NCBI RefSeq assembly: GCF_042651785.1 | Contig: NZ_JBHSEC010000019.1 | Location: 310,001 to 374,000 of the forward strand | Direction: 5' to 3' | Length of the DNA: 64,000 nt | Origin: Chungangia koreensis | GTDB lineage: Bacteria; Bacillota; Bacilli; Bacillales_A; Planococcaceae | Shown here: piece by piece, positions 42,033-50,162 of the stretch | Layout: each line of letters opens with the position of its first letter | Position numbering within the stretch: the stretch's first letter is position 1 | Position numbers and translations under genes: made by a program | Notes under the pieces: model-generated | What the model was told of the DNA's origin: nothing | The model's database searches: none | The model's input: only the letters and a program-made list of their open reading frames with translations

Positions 42033-44237
42033 TTATTCCTTGCTCATTGGTGAAAGAACATCTGTTACATAGTCTGCTACTGCTTGAATTTCTTCCTCAC
42101 TCAATGTACCTTCAAACGACGGCATTGAAGCCCCGCCATTTTTAATGCGCTCAATTACTGCGTTTTTATCAGGGGTAATTGGGCTATCTTGTAAGTTCGG
42201 TCCATTATGGCCGCTCGCACCTTGTTCACCGTGACATGCAAGACAGTTTGCTTCGTAGATAGCAAGGCCTTGATCTGCTTCTACTTTGCCAGCATCGCTA
42301 TCAGCATTTGCTTCAGCATCGTCTTTTTGTGGCGCTTTACCAGAGGCACTTTTTCCTTCAGAAGCATCAATTACAGTTCCTTCTTTCAGGTCTCCATTCA
42401 ACTTAAATGTATATACTTTATCGCCATGTTTTGTACCAGCAAGAGAGTTGCCTGCTGCAAATACAGAGATATATTGTTCTCCAGCAACTTCATACGTGAT
42501 TGGCGGTGCGTTGACACCTGCATCCGTCATGAATTCCCAAACTTGGTCGCCCGTTTTTGCATCATAAGCGATTAGGCGTCCGTCATTATGGCCAGTAAAT
42601 AGAAGGTTTCCTTTAGTGGTAAGGATACCGCTATATGCAATGGCATCCCACTTTTGCTGCCAAGCGATTTTATTCGTTTTGACGTCAATTGCAGTAACAG
42701 TTCCTCTTTGAGGAGCATCGAGTACTGGACCGAAAATACTGCCCAAGTATTGATCGCCTTCTTTATACTCTTCTTGCTCACTTCTTTCAAAAGAGAAGTA
42801 TCCATCATTACCTAATATATAGTAATATTCCGTGTCAGGGTTAAAGGAAGACGGTGGCCAGTTTGCCCCACCTTGCGGACCTGGTTTCAGTGTAATCGGA
42901 ACATCCCAGAACGGAGTAAAGATGCCGCCAATTTCACCTTCGAATTCTGGACCTAAATCTCTTTCCACATCTTCTTTAGTAACTTCTTGTGGAACAAAAG
43001 CATCACCAACCGGGAATGGTTGTGTCGGAGAAGTTTTTTGTTCTTCCATTTGAGGCACTTCTTTTTCTTCAATTCCAACTAACGGCTCACCATTCGTACG
43101 GTCTAATAAATATAGCCAACCAGTTTTACCTGCTTGTCCAATCCCTTTTTTCTTTTCCCCGTCCATTTCTACATCGTATAGGATAACAGGGTTCGCAGGG
43201 TCCATATCCCAAATGTCATGGTGTACTTCTTGGAAGTGCCATTGGTAATTACCAGTATTCACGTCTAATGCTACGACAGAGTTGGCATATAGGTTATCTC
43301 CTTCACGGCCGCTGCCATCAAGGTCAGGGGAGGTATTACCTGTTGCAAAGTAAATCATCCCTAACTCTGGATCTACAGCTGGTGTTTGCCAGATTGGCGC
43401 TCCACCAGTCAAGTAAGCGTCACTATCCTCAGGCCATGTATCATGTCCTTGTTCGCCTGGCCCTGGAATAGACGACCAACGCCACACTTCAATTCCATTA
43501 TCGGAATCATAGGCTGTCATACGCCCTTTAATTCCGTATTCACCACCTGCAACACCTGTAAAGACTTTACCATCATAGTATAGCGGTGCACTTGTGATTG
43601 TGTACCCTTCTTCCCAGTTTGCCACTTCTCGTTCCCAAACGACTTCACCAGTCGTTTTGTCGAGTGCGACTAAACGCGCATCCAACAAGCCTACATATAT
43701 CTTATCATCACCGATTGCAACACCACGTGTTGTCCAACCACAACAGACAGTATCGAGACCTTCAGCAAGTTCTGGACGGTATTCCCAAATCTTTTCACCA
43801 GTAACAGCTTCCAATGCTAACACATCATTTGCACCTGTCGCGATATACATGATGCCATCTTCCACAAGAGGAGTGGCTTCACCGGAATACTTGAACTCCA
43901 ATCCTGAGCCAAGACTTGTCACCCATTGTGGTTTTAAATCTTTTATGTTCTCAACATTTACTTGTTCCAACGCTGAGTATCTACGGTTATAGTAATCGCC
44001 ACCATGAGTTGTCCAATTGCTAGTCGGATATTCGACTTTAACATCGGGGTTGGCTTTAGGGGCATTTTCACCTTTATCGTTTGAAACATCAGAGGTTTGT
44101 TCAACCTGGTCGGTATCTTCTTCTGAACCTTCATCGGTTGTTACCATTTTCGAAACAAAAAGTAGAATGATTAATGCAAATATTAAGATGATGGCTCCGA
44201 TGAAAATAGATTTGTAAGTTCCGGCATTGCTTTTCAT
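42033..44237 (-). CDS. PQQ-dependent dehydrogenase with C-terminal cytochrome c, membrane-anchored (paralogue)
   Basis: About 734 residues from the ATG at 44237 (MKSNAGTYKS). Same layout as the gene at 39772, with most motifs identical: membrane helix, 'DTVCCGWTTRG', 'HHDIWDMDPANP', terminal CLACH heme site and 'GGASMPSF'. It differs in an acidic linker after the membrane helix (EEDTDQVEQTSDVSNDKGE) and an added low-complexity insert before the cytochrome (about 615-650, rich in K, A, D and S). The pair clearly arose by tandem duplication. Because each gene has its own promoter region and terminator, they may be expressed under different conditions. Confidence 0.9.
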   Translation of the reverse strand: MKSNAGTYKSIFIGAIILIFALIILLFVSKMVTTDEGSEEDTDQVEQTSDVSNDKGENAPKANPDVKVEYPTSNWTTHGGDYYNRRYSALEQVNVENIKDLKPQWVTSLGSGLEFKYSGEATPLVEDGIMYIATGANDVLALEAVTGEKIWEYRPELAEGLDTVCCGWTTRGVAIGDDKIYVGLLDARLVALDKTTGEVVWEREVANWEEGYTITSAPLYYDGKVFTGVAGGEYGIKGRMTAYDSDNGIEVWRWSSIPGPGEQGHDTWPEDSDAYLTGGAPIWQTPAVDPELGMIYFATGNTSPDLDGSGREGDNLYANSVVALDVNTGNYQWHFQEVHHDIWDMDPANPVILYDVEMDGEKKKGIGQAGKTGWLYLLDRTNGEPLVGIEEKEVPQMEEQKTSPTQPFPVGDAFVPQEVTKEDVERDLGPEFEGEIGGIFTPFWDVPITLKPGPQGGANWPPSSFNPDTEYYYILGNDGYFSFERSEQEEYKEGDQYLGSIFGPVLDAPQRGTVTAIDVKTNKIAWQQKWDAIAYSGILTTKGNLLFTGHNDGRLIAYDAKTGDQVWEFMTDAGVNAPPITYEVAGEQYISVFAAGNSLAGTKHGDKVYTFKLNGDLKEGTVIDASEGKSASGKAPQKDDAEANADSDAGKVEADQGLAIYEANCLACHGEQGASGHNGPNLQDSPITPDKNAVIERIKNGGASMPSFEGTLSEEEIQAVADYVTDVLSPMSKE

Positions 44238-44569
44238 TAAATACACCCGCTTTCAAAATTTGTTACAATATTGTCATAAATTTGACGCGAAAATAATCTT
44301 ACTCCTTTCTTTTAAATCATTCAACCTATCATTCGACAAAAATTTACAACAATTTGGATAGATATGTATAAGCATTTTTACACCCATCATTAACTAAATA
44401 GCCACTATTTTGAAACTTAAACGTTTATTTTGGACTATTTCGCAAATCAAAGCAATGTTGAAAATTATTAAAATTCATTCTGATATATACAGAATGACTT
44501 GAATTCTTCTAAACATAAAAAGACTGCAGATGGGCATTAACCATCACACAGTCTTCCGAATCATATAAT
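44238..44569. other. Intergenic region with palindrome and terminator
   Basis: No credible gene. ACAATATTGT (44265-44274), inside GTTACAATATTGTCA, is a perfect palindrome about 28 bp upstream of the PQQ dehydrogenase start and may be an operator. At 44518-44555 AAGACTG pairs with CAGTCTT around an imperfect inner stem, with a T-run on the minus strand; this is the terminator of the small gene at 44570. The rest is very AT-rich. Confidence 0.5.
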
Positions 44570-44737
44570 TTACTTCGTATTTCTTCGGTATATCCTCCCT
44601 AAGCCAACAGCTAAAGCGATCCCGAGAAGGATTCCAATTACGATATTCCGAACAATCAAGCCAAAAACAAGTCCAATAACAACACCAAATAGTACCCCTC
44701 TCCAAATAGAAGGCGGGGTAGTCTTTCTGTTTCGCAT
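44570..44737 (-). CDS. Small glycine-rich membrane protein
   Basis: About 55 residues from the ATG at 44737 (MRNRKTTPPS), after GGAGGC. Basic N-terminus, then a hydrophobic stretch broken by glycines (GVLFGVVIGLVFGLIVRNIVIGILLGIALAVGLG), enough for two short helices in a hairpin with an Arg-Asn turn, and a basic tail (RIYRRNTK). Resembles glycine-zipper membrane proteins. Function unknown. Divergent from queT. Confidence 0.6.
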   Translation of the reverse strand: MRNRKTTPPSIWRGVLFGVVIGLVFGLIVRNIVIGILLGIALAVGLGRIYRRNTK

Positions 44738-44805
44738 ACTGTTGCCTCCGTTCAACACGATCCTACCAGTTAGTCATGTACTCCAGCCATTCTTCTGTCA
44801 TGGCA

Positions 44806-44836
44806 TTGACAGTAAAACATAAACTCTACTATAATA
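44806..44836 (+). promoter_or_regulatory. Promoter of queT
   Basis: TTGACA, 19 bp, TATAAT. Spacing is 2 bp longer than ideal. The preQ1 riboswitch starts about 20 bp downstream. Confidence 0.7.
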
Positions 44837-44856
44837 TTACTTTGTGTTCAACACAA

Positions 44857-44895
44857 CGTGGTTCGAGAACCTCCCACGATAAAAAACTAAGGAGA
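44857..44895 (+). ncRNA. preQ1 class I riboswitch
   Basis: CGTGG, TTCGAGAACCT, CCCACG, then ATAAAAAACTAAGGAG. The stem (CGTGG/CCACG), the loop cytosine region and the A-rich tail AAAAAACTAAGG match the preQ1-I aptamer, in which the tail forms a pseudoknot with the loop. The tail contains the ribosome binding site (AAGGAG) of queT, so ligand should block translation directly. Confidence 0.88.
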
Positions 44896-44902
44896 AGTGA
44901 AT

Positions 44903-45385
44903 ATGAAAGTAAAAGGTTTAGCTATTAGTGGAATTGTGGCGGCTCTGTATGTTGCCGTATCGTTAATCGTGGCGCCATTCGGGTTTACAAATGTCCAATT
45001 CCGAATTTCAGAGATGTTTAACCATCTGGTCATATTTAATAAGAAGTTTATCTTCGCTATTGTACTGGGTGTTTTCATCACCAATCTATTTTCACCACTT
45101 GGAGCATATGATTTAGTGTTTGGGGTAGCTCAATCCATCATTGCTTTATCCATTACAATTTTCTCTGCAAAATTCATAAAGGGAATTGTACAGCGGATGA
45201 TTTTCAACACGATTGTTTTTACATTTACGATGTTCATAATCGCGTTTGAACTCAATTTAGCATTGGAATTACCATTCCTGTTCACTTGGTTGACAGTAGC
45301 CGTTGGCGAATTTGTGGTCATGGCGGTAGGTATTCCGGTTATGCTCGCGCTCAACAAACGCCTTAACTTCGAGAAATTACTATAA
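44903..45385 (+). CDS. queT: QueT family queuosine-precursor transporter
   Basis: 161 residues from the ATG at 44903, 8 nt after AAGGAG; the GTG at 44897 is too close to the ribosome binding site. About five to six membrane helices. 'MKVKGLAISGIVAALYVAVSLIVAPFGFTNVQFRISEMFNHLVIFN' is the typical start of the QueT/ECF S-component family, which captures preQ1 or a related deazapurine and uses a shared energising module encoded elsewhere. The preQ1 riboswitch in its leader agrees with this substrate and gives feedback control. Confidence 0.92.
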   Translation: MKVKGLAISGIVAALYVAVSLIVAPFGFTNVQFRISEMFNHLVIFNKKFIFAIVLGVFITNLFSPLGAYDLVFGVAQSIIALSITIFSAKFIKGIVQRMIFNTIVFTFTMFIIAFELNLALELPFLFTWLTVAVGEFVVMAVGIPVMLALNKRLNFEKLL

Positions 45386-45387
45386 TT

Positions 45388-45418
45388 ATGGCCGTCACAT
45401 GATTGTGACGGCTTTTTT
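45388..45418 (+). terminator. Terminator of queT
   Basis: GCCGTCACA, TGAT loop, TGTGACGGC, then TTTTTT. Confidence 0.95.
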
Positions 45419-45460
45419 GCATAAAAAAAGAGACAGGAATAGTCCTGTCAGAGATTTCAG

Positions 45461-45691
45461 TTATAAACTAATTTTACTGTCATCTTTCGTGAAATCCAGC
45501 TTCATTTGTTCCAATTCAAGCTTCATCTTCTCGGTTTCAAGTACGAAATTTTCCTGTTTTAGCTTTTCGAGTTCCAATTGGTCTTTAATCATGCTGTTTT
45601 TCAACTTTGCACTTTTAATAAGATGATCGGAGATGATCGCAATGATTGGAATCGAGAATATTAAGACAACGGCCACCAAACCTGTGCCCAT
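45461..45691 (-). CDS. Small membrane protein with coiled coil
   Basis: 76 residues from the ATG at 45691. One N-terminal membrane helix (VAVVLIFSIPIIAIISDHLI) and then about 50 residues of heptad-patterned charged helix (KNSMIKDQLELEKLKQENFVLETEKMKLELEQMKLD). This layout resembles PspB-like or FtsL-like small bitopic proteins. No named family is recognised. GGGGTGG precedes the ATG. Confidence 0.65.
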   Translation of the reverse strand: MGTGLVAVVLIFSIPIIAIISDHLIKSAKLKNSMIKDQLELEKLKQENFVLETEKMKLELEQMKLDFTKDDSKISL

Positions 45692-45902
45692 GCATACCAC
45701 CCCAAGTAAAAATTCTGAATGATTTCATTATACTATATATAATGAAGAATTTGGAAGCTTTAAAACATTTTTTTCATTGTGGACAAACAAATATGCACTC
45801 GTGACGTACATTCTTTGATTTATTAATATCAAATGGAAATAAAACGGAAGTTTTTTGTTAAAAAATGTTTATCGTTTCCGGCAGCGGGTAAAATAATTAT
45901 AC

Positions 45903-46283
45903 AAGGCGGAACTACCGTAGGAAGGGGCTGGTAAACATGCGTTTACAAGCGACTCCGAAGGATGAATTGCACGGCCTTGGCGGAAAATTTGCTTTACTGG
46001 CGAAAGGCACTCTCGTCGGGAACCGATATATTTAGGTTCCGATTGTACAGAGCAACACATCAGTAAAAAGTTTTTTGTTTAAGTGCAAGTGAAAAGACTG
46101 CAAAGCTTCATAGACGAGTGTTTATGACCGAAAGCCGGAATGGCGAATTGCAGTCACAACTGAATAGGAATTGACGAGAGATTTTAAAATCGTCAGTGAG
46201 TACGATTGACAAATTTTCCGAGTGCAAACCCCAGTGATGGGGAAGGAAAAAGGCATGGTCTGTTTTTAGACCATGCTTTTTCT
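45903..46283 (+). ncRNA. Unclassified structured RNA of about 375 nt with its own terminator
   Basis: A stretch markedly richer in GC than its flanks, without ribosome binding site or credible frame, ends in a perfect terminator (GCATGGTC, loop, GACCATGC, TTTTTCT). Complementary arms include GGAAAATTTG (45982-45991) with CAAATTTTCC (46210-46219), a perfect 10-bp long-range helix, and outside it TTGCAC (45967-45972) with GTGCAA (46222-46227). Local stems: GTAAAC/GTTTAC (45931-45946), GGAACC/GGTTCC (46019-46040), GACTGCA/TGCAGTC (46096-46155) enclosing TCATA/TATGA, TGACGA/TCGTCA (46172-46195), CCCC/GGGG (46229-46242). GCCTT/AAGGC (45974-46008) would enclose one arm of the long helix, giving a pseudoknot. 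It lacks the signature blocks of RNase P RNA and tmRNA that I know. The promoter is weakly defined (TAAAAT at 45889-45894). Confidence 0.65.
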
Positions 46284-46410
46284 ATTTAGGCGAAAAGACT
46301 TATCTATTAAAATGTTCAGAAAGTTAGTAAATAACTATTTCTACTCTTTTATACATATAGTAAGATAGACTAAGCAATTCTTCGAAACCCGAACTAAAGG
46401 AGTGGTCCCA

Positions 46411-48222
46411 TTGACTGTAAAACTTCGTTCAGAAGTAAATGTAGAAGAAACATGGAACTTGAAGGATCTATTTGAAACAGAAGAAGCCTTCAATCAGGCG
46501 ATCAAAAACCTGACTGAAGCTGTTGATCAATTCGTTGAAAAGCATAAAGGCAAAATTACAGATGCAGTTTCGGCTATTCATGCCCTAAAGGATTATGAAA
46601 AGATTTATGAAATGGTGATTCCAGCCGGCACTTATGCAAGTTTATCTTTAAGCACAGATCAAACAAATGATGAGGCACAAATGCGCGCGAGTAAATTCGA
46701 CTCCACAGCTGCAAAAGTATTTAGTAAAGTTTCATTCTTAAACAGTGAGCTATCTGAACTTCCTGCTGAAACAATTGAAGAAGCGATGAATGAATCAGCG
46801 GAATTTAAAAATTACTTAGAAAAGCTACTTCTTTTCAAGCCTCATCAACTCCATCCGGAAGTGGAAAAAACATTGGCTGCATTCCAGTCATCCTTTGACG
46901 CTCCTTACGGACTATATAACACAACCAAATTGGTAGACATGAATTTCGGGGAATTTGAAGTGAACGGCAAGATGTATCCACTTAGCTACAATATATTTGA
47001 AGGTTCTCTTGAAGCTGATCCCGATGCCGAGGTTCGACGCGCAGCTTATAAAGCGTTTTACGACAAATTAAAAGACTACCAACATACAACTGCTAAGACG
47101 TATGATGCCCATCTTCAAACCGAGAAAACAACTTCAGATTTACGCGGTTTCGATAACATATTCGAGTCCCTGCTTTTCGATCAGCAAGTGGACCGGGAAC
47201 TTTATAACCGCCAAATCGATCTGATTATGTCCGAACTGGCACCACATATGCGTAAATATGCAAAGCTCTTACAAAAGGTGCACGGCTTGGACAAGATGAC
47301 ATTTGCCGATTTGAAGATTCCTTTAGATCCAACTTTCGAACCTAAAATTACGGTTGAAGAGTCCCGTAAATACATGCAAGATGGCCTACAAATTATGGGT
47401 GAAGATTATATCAATATGGTAAACCGCTCATTCGACGAGCGTTGGATCGACTTTGCTCAGAACAAAGGTAAATCCACAGGAGCATTCTGTTCAAGCCCTT
47501 ATGGTGTTCATCCGTATATTCTGATCTCTTGGTCAGGAAGCATGGATGACGTCTTTGTATTAGCTCATGAGTTAGGCCATGCAGGACACTTCTACAATGC
47601 TCATAAGAACCAAAATGTGTTCAATTCACGCCCATCCCTCTATTTCATCGAAGCACCATCCACGATGAACGAGATGCTGATGGCAAACCATCTATTGAAA
47701 AACTCGGACGATCCGCGGTTCAAGCGCTGGGTCATTTCAGCCATTATTGCAAGAACGTATTACCACAACTTTGTAACGCACCTACTTGAAGCTGCATACC
47801 AACGAAAAGTGTACGAACGAATCGATGCTGGCGAAAGTGTCAATGCAGGGATTTTGAATACGTACAAACGCAGTGTATTGGAAGAGTTCTGGGGAGAAGA
47901 CGTAGAAATTCAGGAAGGTGCAGAATTGACGTGGATGCGCCAGCCTCACTACTATATGGGCTTGTACCCGTATACTTATAGTGCCGGATTAACGATTTCT
48001 ACCCAAGTATCCCAGCGCATTCTAAAAGAAGGCCAGCCTGCAGTAAATGCATGGCTTGAGGTCCTTCAAGCCGGTGGTACTAAAACACCAGTTGAACTAA
48101 GCAAGATGGCAGGTGTCGATATTACGACCGAACAACCGTTACGAGATACAATTGCGTTCATCGGTTCATTGATCGAGCAACTTGAAACATTAACCAATGA
48201 AATCGAAGTCGGATCGAACTGA
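46411..48222 (+). CDS. pepF: Oligoendopeptidase F
   Basis: About 603 residues, M3B family zinc peptidase of the cytoplasm that degrades short peptides. The zinc motif 'FVLAHELGHAGHF' (HExxH) and the third ligand Glu in 'IEAPSTMNEMLMANHLL' are present; the N-terminal helical part ('VEETWNLKDLFETEEAFNQAI') is typical. A GTG at 46402 lies within the ribosome binding site AAAGGAG; the TTG at 46411, 8 nt after it, is the likely start. It follows the structured RNA's terminator and its own terminator lies beyond the group II intron remnant. Confidence 0.95.
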   Translation: MTVKLRSEVNVEETWNLKDLFETEEAFNQAIKNLTEAVDQFVEKHKGKITDAVSAIHALKDYEKIYEMVIPAGTYASLSLSTDQTNDEAQMRASKFDSTAAKVFSKVSFLNSELSELPAETIEEAMNESAEFKNYLEKLLLFKPHQLHPEVEKTLAAFQSSFDAPYGLYNTTKLVDMNFGEFEVNGKMYPLSYNIFEGSLEADPDAEVRRAAYKAFYDKLKDYQHTTAKTYDAHLQTEKTTSDLRGFDNIFESLLFDQQVDRELYNRQIDLIMSELAPHMRKYAKLLQKVHGLDKMTFADLKIPLDPTFEPKITVEESRKYMQDGLQIMGEDYINMVNRSFDERWIDFAQNKGKSTGAFCSSPYGVHPYILISWSGSMDDVFVLAHELGHAGHFYNAHKNQNVFNSRPSLYFIEAPSTMNEMLMANHLLKNSDDPRFKRWVISAIIARTYYHNFVTHLLEAAYQRKVYERIDAGESVNAGILNTYKRSVLEEFWGEDVEIQEGAELTWMRQPHYYMGLYPYTYSAGLTISTQVSQRILKEGQPAVNAWLEVLQAGGTKTPVELSKMAGVDITTEQPLRDTIAFIGSLIEQLETLTNEIEVGSN

Positions 48223-48227
48223 ATCGA

Positions 48228-48321
48228 GTAGGAGGGGGTGACTAACCCCCGACCTCTCACACCACCGTACGTACCGTTCGGTATACGGCGGTTCAATTAA
48301 GATGATTGACGCAAACTTTCA
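48228..48321 (-). mobile_element. 3' end of a group II intron, cut by an assembly gap
   Basis: On the minus strand the sequence reads GAACCGCCGTATACC, GAACGGTACGTACGGTGG, then GGGGGTTAGTCACCCCC and TCCTAC. This is the domain V hairpin followed by a domain VI stem with the bulged A, and the usual intron end of bacterial group II introns. The intron body and its reverse transcriptase must lie in the gap. It sits between the pepF stop and a strong terminator hairpin, as expected for class C introns, which insert next to terminators. Confidence 0.75.
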
Positions 48322-48331
48322 NNNNNNNNNN
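48322..48331. other. Assembly gap (10 N)
   Basis: Ten N directly inside the intron remnant. The true missing length is probably one to two kilobases if the intron is complete. Confidence 0.95.
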
Positions 48332-48361
48332 AAGGACTCCATTTTAGGAGTCCTTCTTTTC
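48332..48361 (+). terminator. Terminator of pepF, displaced by the intron
   Basis: AAGGACTCC, short loop, GGAGTCCTT, then CTTTTC. It would follow pepF directly if the intron were removed. Confidence 0.85.
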
Positions 48362-48408
48362 GCTTTATGTAAACCCTTTAGCAGTTGTTTGATGCTTGTT
48401 ATATAAAA

Positions 48409-48440
48409 CAAAAAAAGATACCCGCTCTCTTGGGTATCTT
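48409..48440 (-). terminator. Terminator after ypoC
   Basis: AAGATACCC, 8-nt loop, GGGTATCTT; on the minus strand followed by TTTTTTTG. Confidence 0.9.
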
Positions 48441-48441
48441 G

Positions 48442-48792
48442 TCATTTTTGGACACGTAGTCTCGCTAATTTTTTTACTGTTTCACTGAACATTTCATCTA
48501 ATTGCGTGAAGGAGGCATACTGTTTTGGGCTATTTTTGATAAACTGAAGCCTTTCCTTACCATTCAATGGTAGTGCTTCGAGCTGTTCAATCTGTTCTTC
48601 CGGTAAATGTTGAAGACCATGGCAGTGCTGCAGAAACTCAATATATAGGCCAAATCCTTCCAATAGGTCTTCGCCTACAGTATCTTCCCTCATCGCATGT
48701 AAGGCCAACAGATCCGTTTTCATCCGTTCCCAACGATTTAAATAAACTTGAATATTTTTTGGGCAAATATTTTCCTTTTCAACAATAATCAT
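48442..48792 (-). CDS. ypoC: YpoC family protein
   Basis: 116 residues, soluble and helical. 'LYIEFLQHCHGLQHLPEEQIEQLEALPLNGKERLQFIKNSPKQYASFTQLDEMFSETVKKLARL' fits the small YpoC protein that follows nth in Bacillus. Function unknown. It overlaps nth by 4 nt. It is the last gene of the conserved block; the penicillin-binding protein gene that follows in Bacillus subtilis is absent here. Confidence 0.85.
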   Translation of the reverse strand: MIIVEKENICPKNIQVYLNRWERMKTDLLALHAMREDTVGEDLLEGFGLYIEFLQHCHGLQHLPEEQIEQLEALPLNGKERLQFIKNSPKQYASFTQLDEMFSETVKKLARLRVQK

Positions 48793-49448
48793 ACACGTAC
48801 ATCCCTATTCTTCATCCTTTTTTTGCCCTCACGGCAAACATCGAGCAAAGGACAAACGGGACATTGAGGATTTTGTGCTTTGCAGTGATAGCGTCCAAAG
48901 AAAATCATTTGATGATGAGTTTTTGACCAAAGCTCTTTTGGGGTCTTTTTCATTAATGCTTCTTCTACCTGTAAGGGCGTATCTTTCCAACGGGCAAGCC
49001 CCAGTCTTTTCGAAACTCGTTCCAGGTGTGTATCAACAGCGATTGCAGGAACCCCAAAAGCCACTGACACCACTACATTTGCTGTTTTTCTACCAACCCC
49101 AGGTAAGGTGGTTAAGACATCTCGATCTGGTGGCACTTCTCCGTTGAACTGATCTATTAGCATCAGGCTAAGCGCTTGAATGTTTTTCGCTTTATTTCGG
49201 AAGAGGCCAATTGATCGGATATCGTTTTGTAATTCTTCAATCGGTACGGAGATGTAGTCTTCCGGTTTTTTATATTTTTGAAAAAGATCTTTCGTCACTT
49301 TGTTAACCAATGCATCTGTACATTGTGCAGAAAGGACAGTCGCTATCAGAAGCTCGAATGGATTGGAGTGAACCAATTCACAATGGGCATCAGGAAACAT
49401 CTTGTCCATCTCTTCAAGGCAATGCGACCATTGGGCTTTCGTCATCAT
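48789..49448 (-). CDS. nth: Endonuclease III
   Basis: 219 residues. A base-excision repair glycosylase/AP lyase that removes oxidised pyrimidines. 'LPGVGRKTANVVVSVAFGVPAIAVDTHLERVSKRLGL' holds the helix-hairpin-helix, the catalytic Lys and the catalytic Asp (VDTH). The 4Fe-4S cluster ligands C-x6-C-x2-C-x5-C are in 'CKAQNPQCPVCPLLDVC'. Ten bases after dnaD, overlapping ypoC. Confidence 0.96.
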   Translation of the reverse strand: MMTKAQWSHCLEEMDKMFPDAHCELVHSNPFELLIATVLSAQCTDALVNKVTKDLFQKYKKPEDYISVPIEELQNDIRSIGLFRNKAKNIQALSLMLIDQFNGEVPPDRDVLTTLPGVGRKTANVVVSVAFGVPAIAVDTHLERVSKRLGLARWKDTPLQVEEALMKKTPKELWSKTHHQMIFFGRYHCKAQNPQCPVCPLLDVCREGKKRMKNRDVRV

Positions 49449-49457
49449 CGGTAAACT

Positions 49458-50162
49458 CTACTCCCTTTCTTCCAACCAATTGTAAAACGGTACTGTTTTT
49501 CTCTCTTCTTGTCTTTCCTGTCGAGGTGGCACGGTGGATGTACGGAAATGTCGAGCGTGGCGTTCAGCATCCGCTACCGTTTTAACATTCTTTTTCTTCC
49601 ATTCAAACAAAATTCGGTCTATGTAACGCAAACTAAGTTTTTGCGCCAATACACCTTCTTTCAGCGCAGCCTTGATGACATCAGCTGTATGTCCGTCTTG
49701 GTCGAACCACATAGCGATTGTTTCACATTCCATGGGAGATAATAGTCTGCCAAATTCCTGTTCAAACAGACGGTAAATTTCCCCTTCTTCTTCTTTTTTC
49801 TGATCCGTAAATGTTTGGTTCTCTTCCACCACTACACAATCGACCAACCGATTCCAAAGTGGCATCAAGCTAAACCGTTCAAAAAGGACACCTTTCTCGT
49901 CAATTTCCTGGACGATGGAAAGGACATTTTTTTGAATCATCCGTTGTAATCCAGAAGATACCTCGTCAAGTGTTAAATTCATTCGAGAGGAGAGGTCTTG
50001 GGGGGTGGGAAAAAAATTCCCCTCGGAAGAATAAGCGATAATATGCATCATAAGCATCGCTTCGGAGTCAGTTATACCTATTTTTTTATAGTGGTGAAAA
50101 AAAAGCTGGGAAATGATTACATTCCCCTGCTCTGTCCAAATCTGGAGCCGATCGGTTTGCAT
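49458..50162 (-). CDS. dnaD: DnaD replication initiation protein
   Basis: About 234 residues from the ATG at 50162 (MQTDRLQIW), after AAAGGGAG; the longer frame upstream lacks this. N-terminal winged helix ('NFFPTPQDLSSRMNLTLDEVSSGLQRMIQKNVLSI') and C-terminal DnaD/DnaB-II domain ('LFEQEFGRLLSPMECETIAMWFDQDGHTADVIKAALKEGVLAQKLSLRYIDRILFEWKKKNV', with the YxxxI-like end motif). It helps load the replicative helicase at oriC and at restart sites. Located between asnS and nth as in Bacillus. Confidence 0.93.
   Translation of the reverse strand: MQTDRLQIWTEQGNVIISQLFFHHYKKIGITDSEAMLMMHIIAYSSEGNFFPTPQDLSSRMNLTLDEVSSGLQRMIQKNVLSIVQEIDEKGVLFERFSLMPLWNRLVDCVVVEENQTFTDQKKEEEGEIYRLFEQEFGRLLSPMECETIAMWFDQDGHTADVIKAALKEGVLAQKLSLRYIDRILFEWKKKNVKTVADAERHARHFRTSTVPPRQERQEERKTVPFYNWLEERE

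Noticed and set aside
45869..46060. Minus-strand frame of 63 codons over the structured RNA
   Set aside because: No ribosome binding site, biased residues, and it crosses several RNA stems that end in a plus-strand terminator.
45903..46283. RNase P RNA or tmRNA as identity of the structured RNA
   Set aside because: The RNase P block GAGGAAAGTCC, the ACAGAA region and the tmRNA tag frame and CCA end are all absent.
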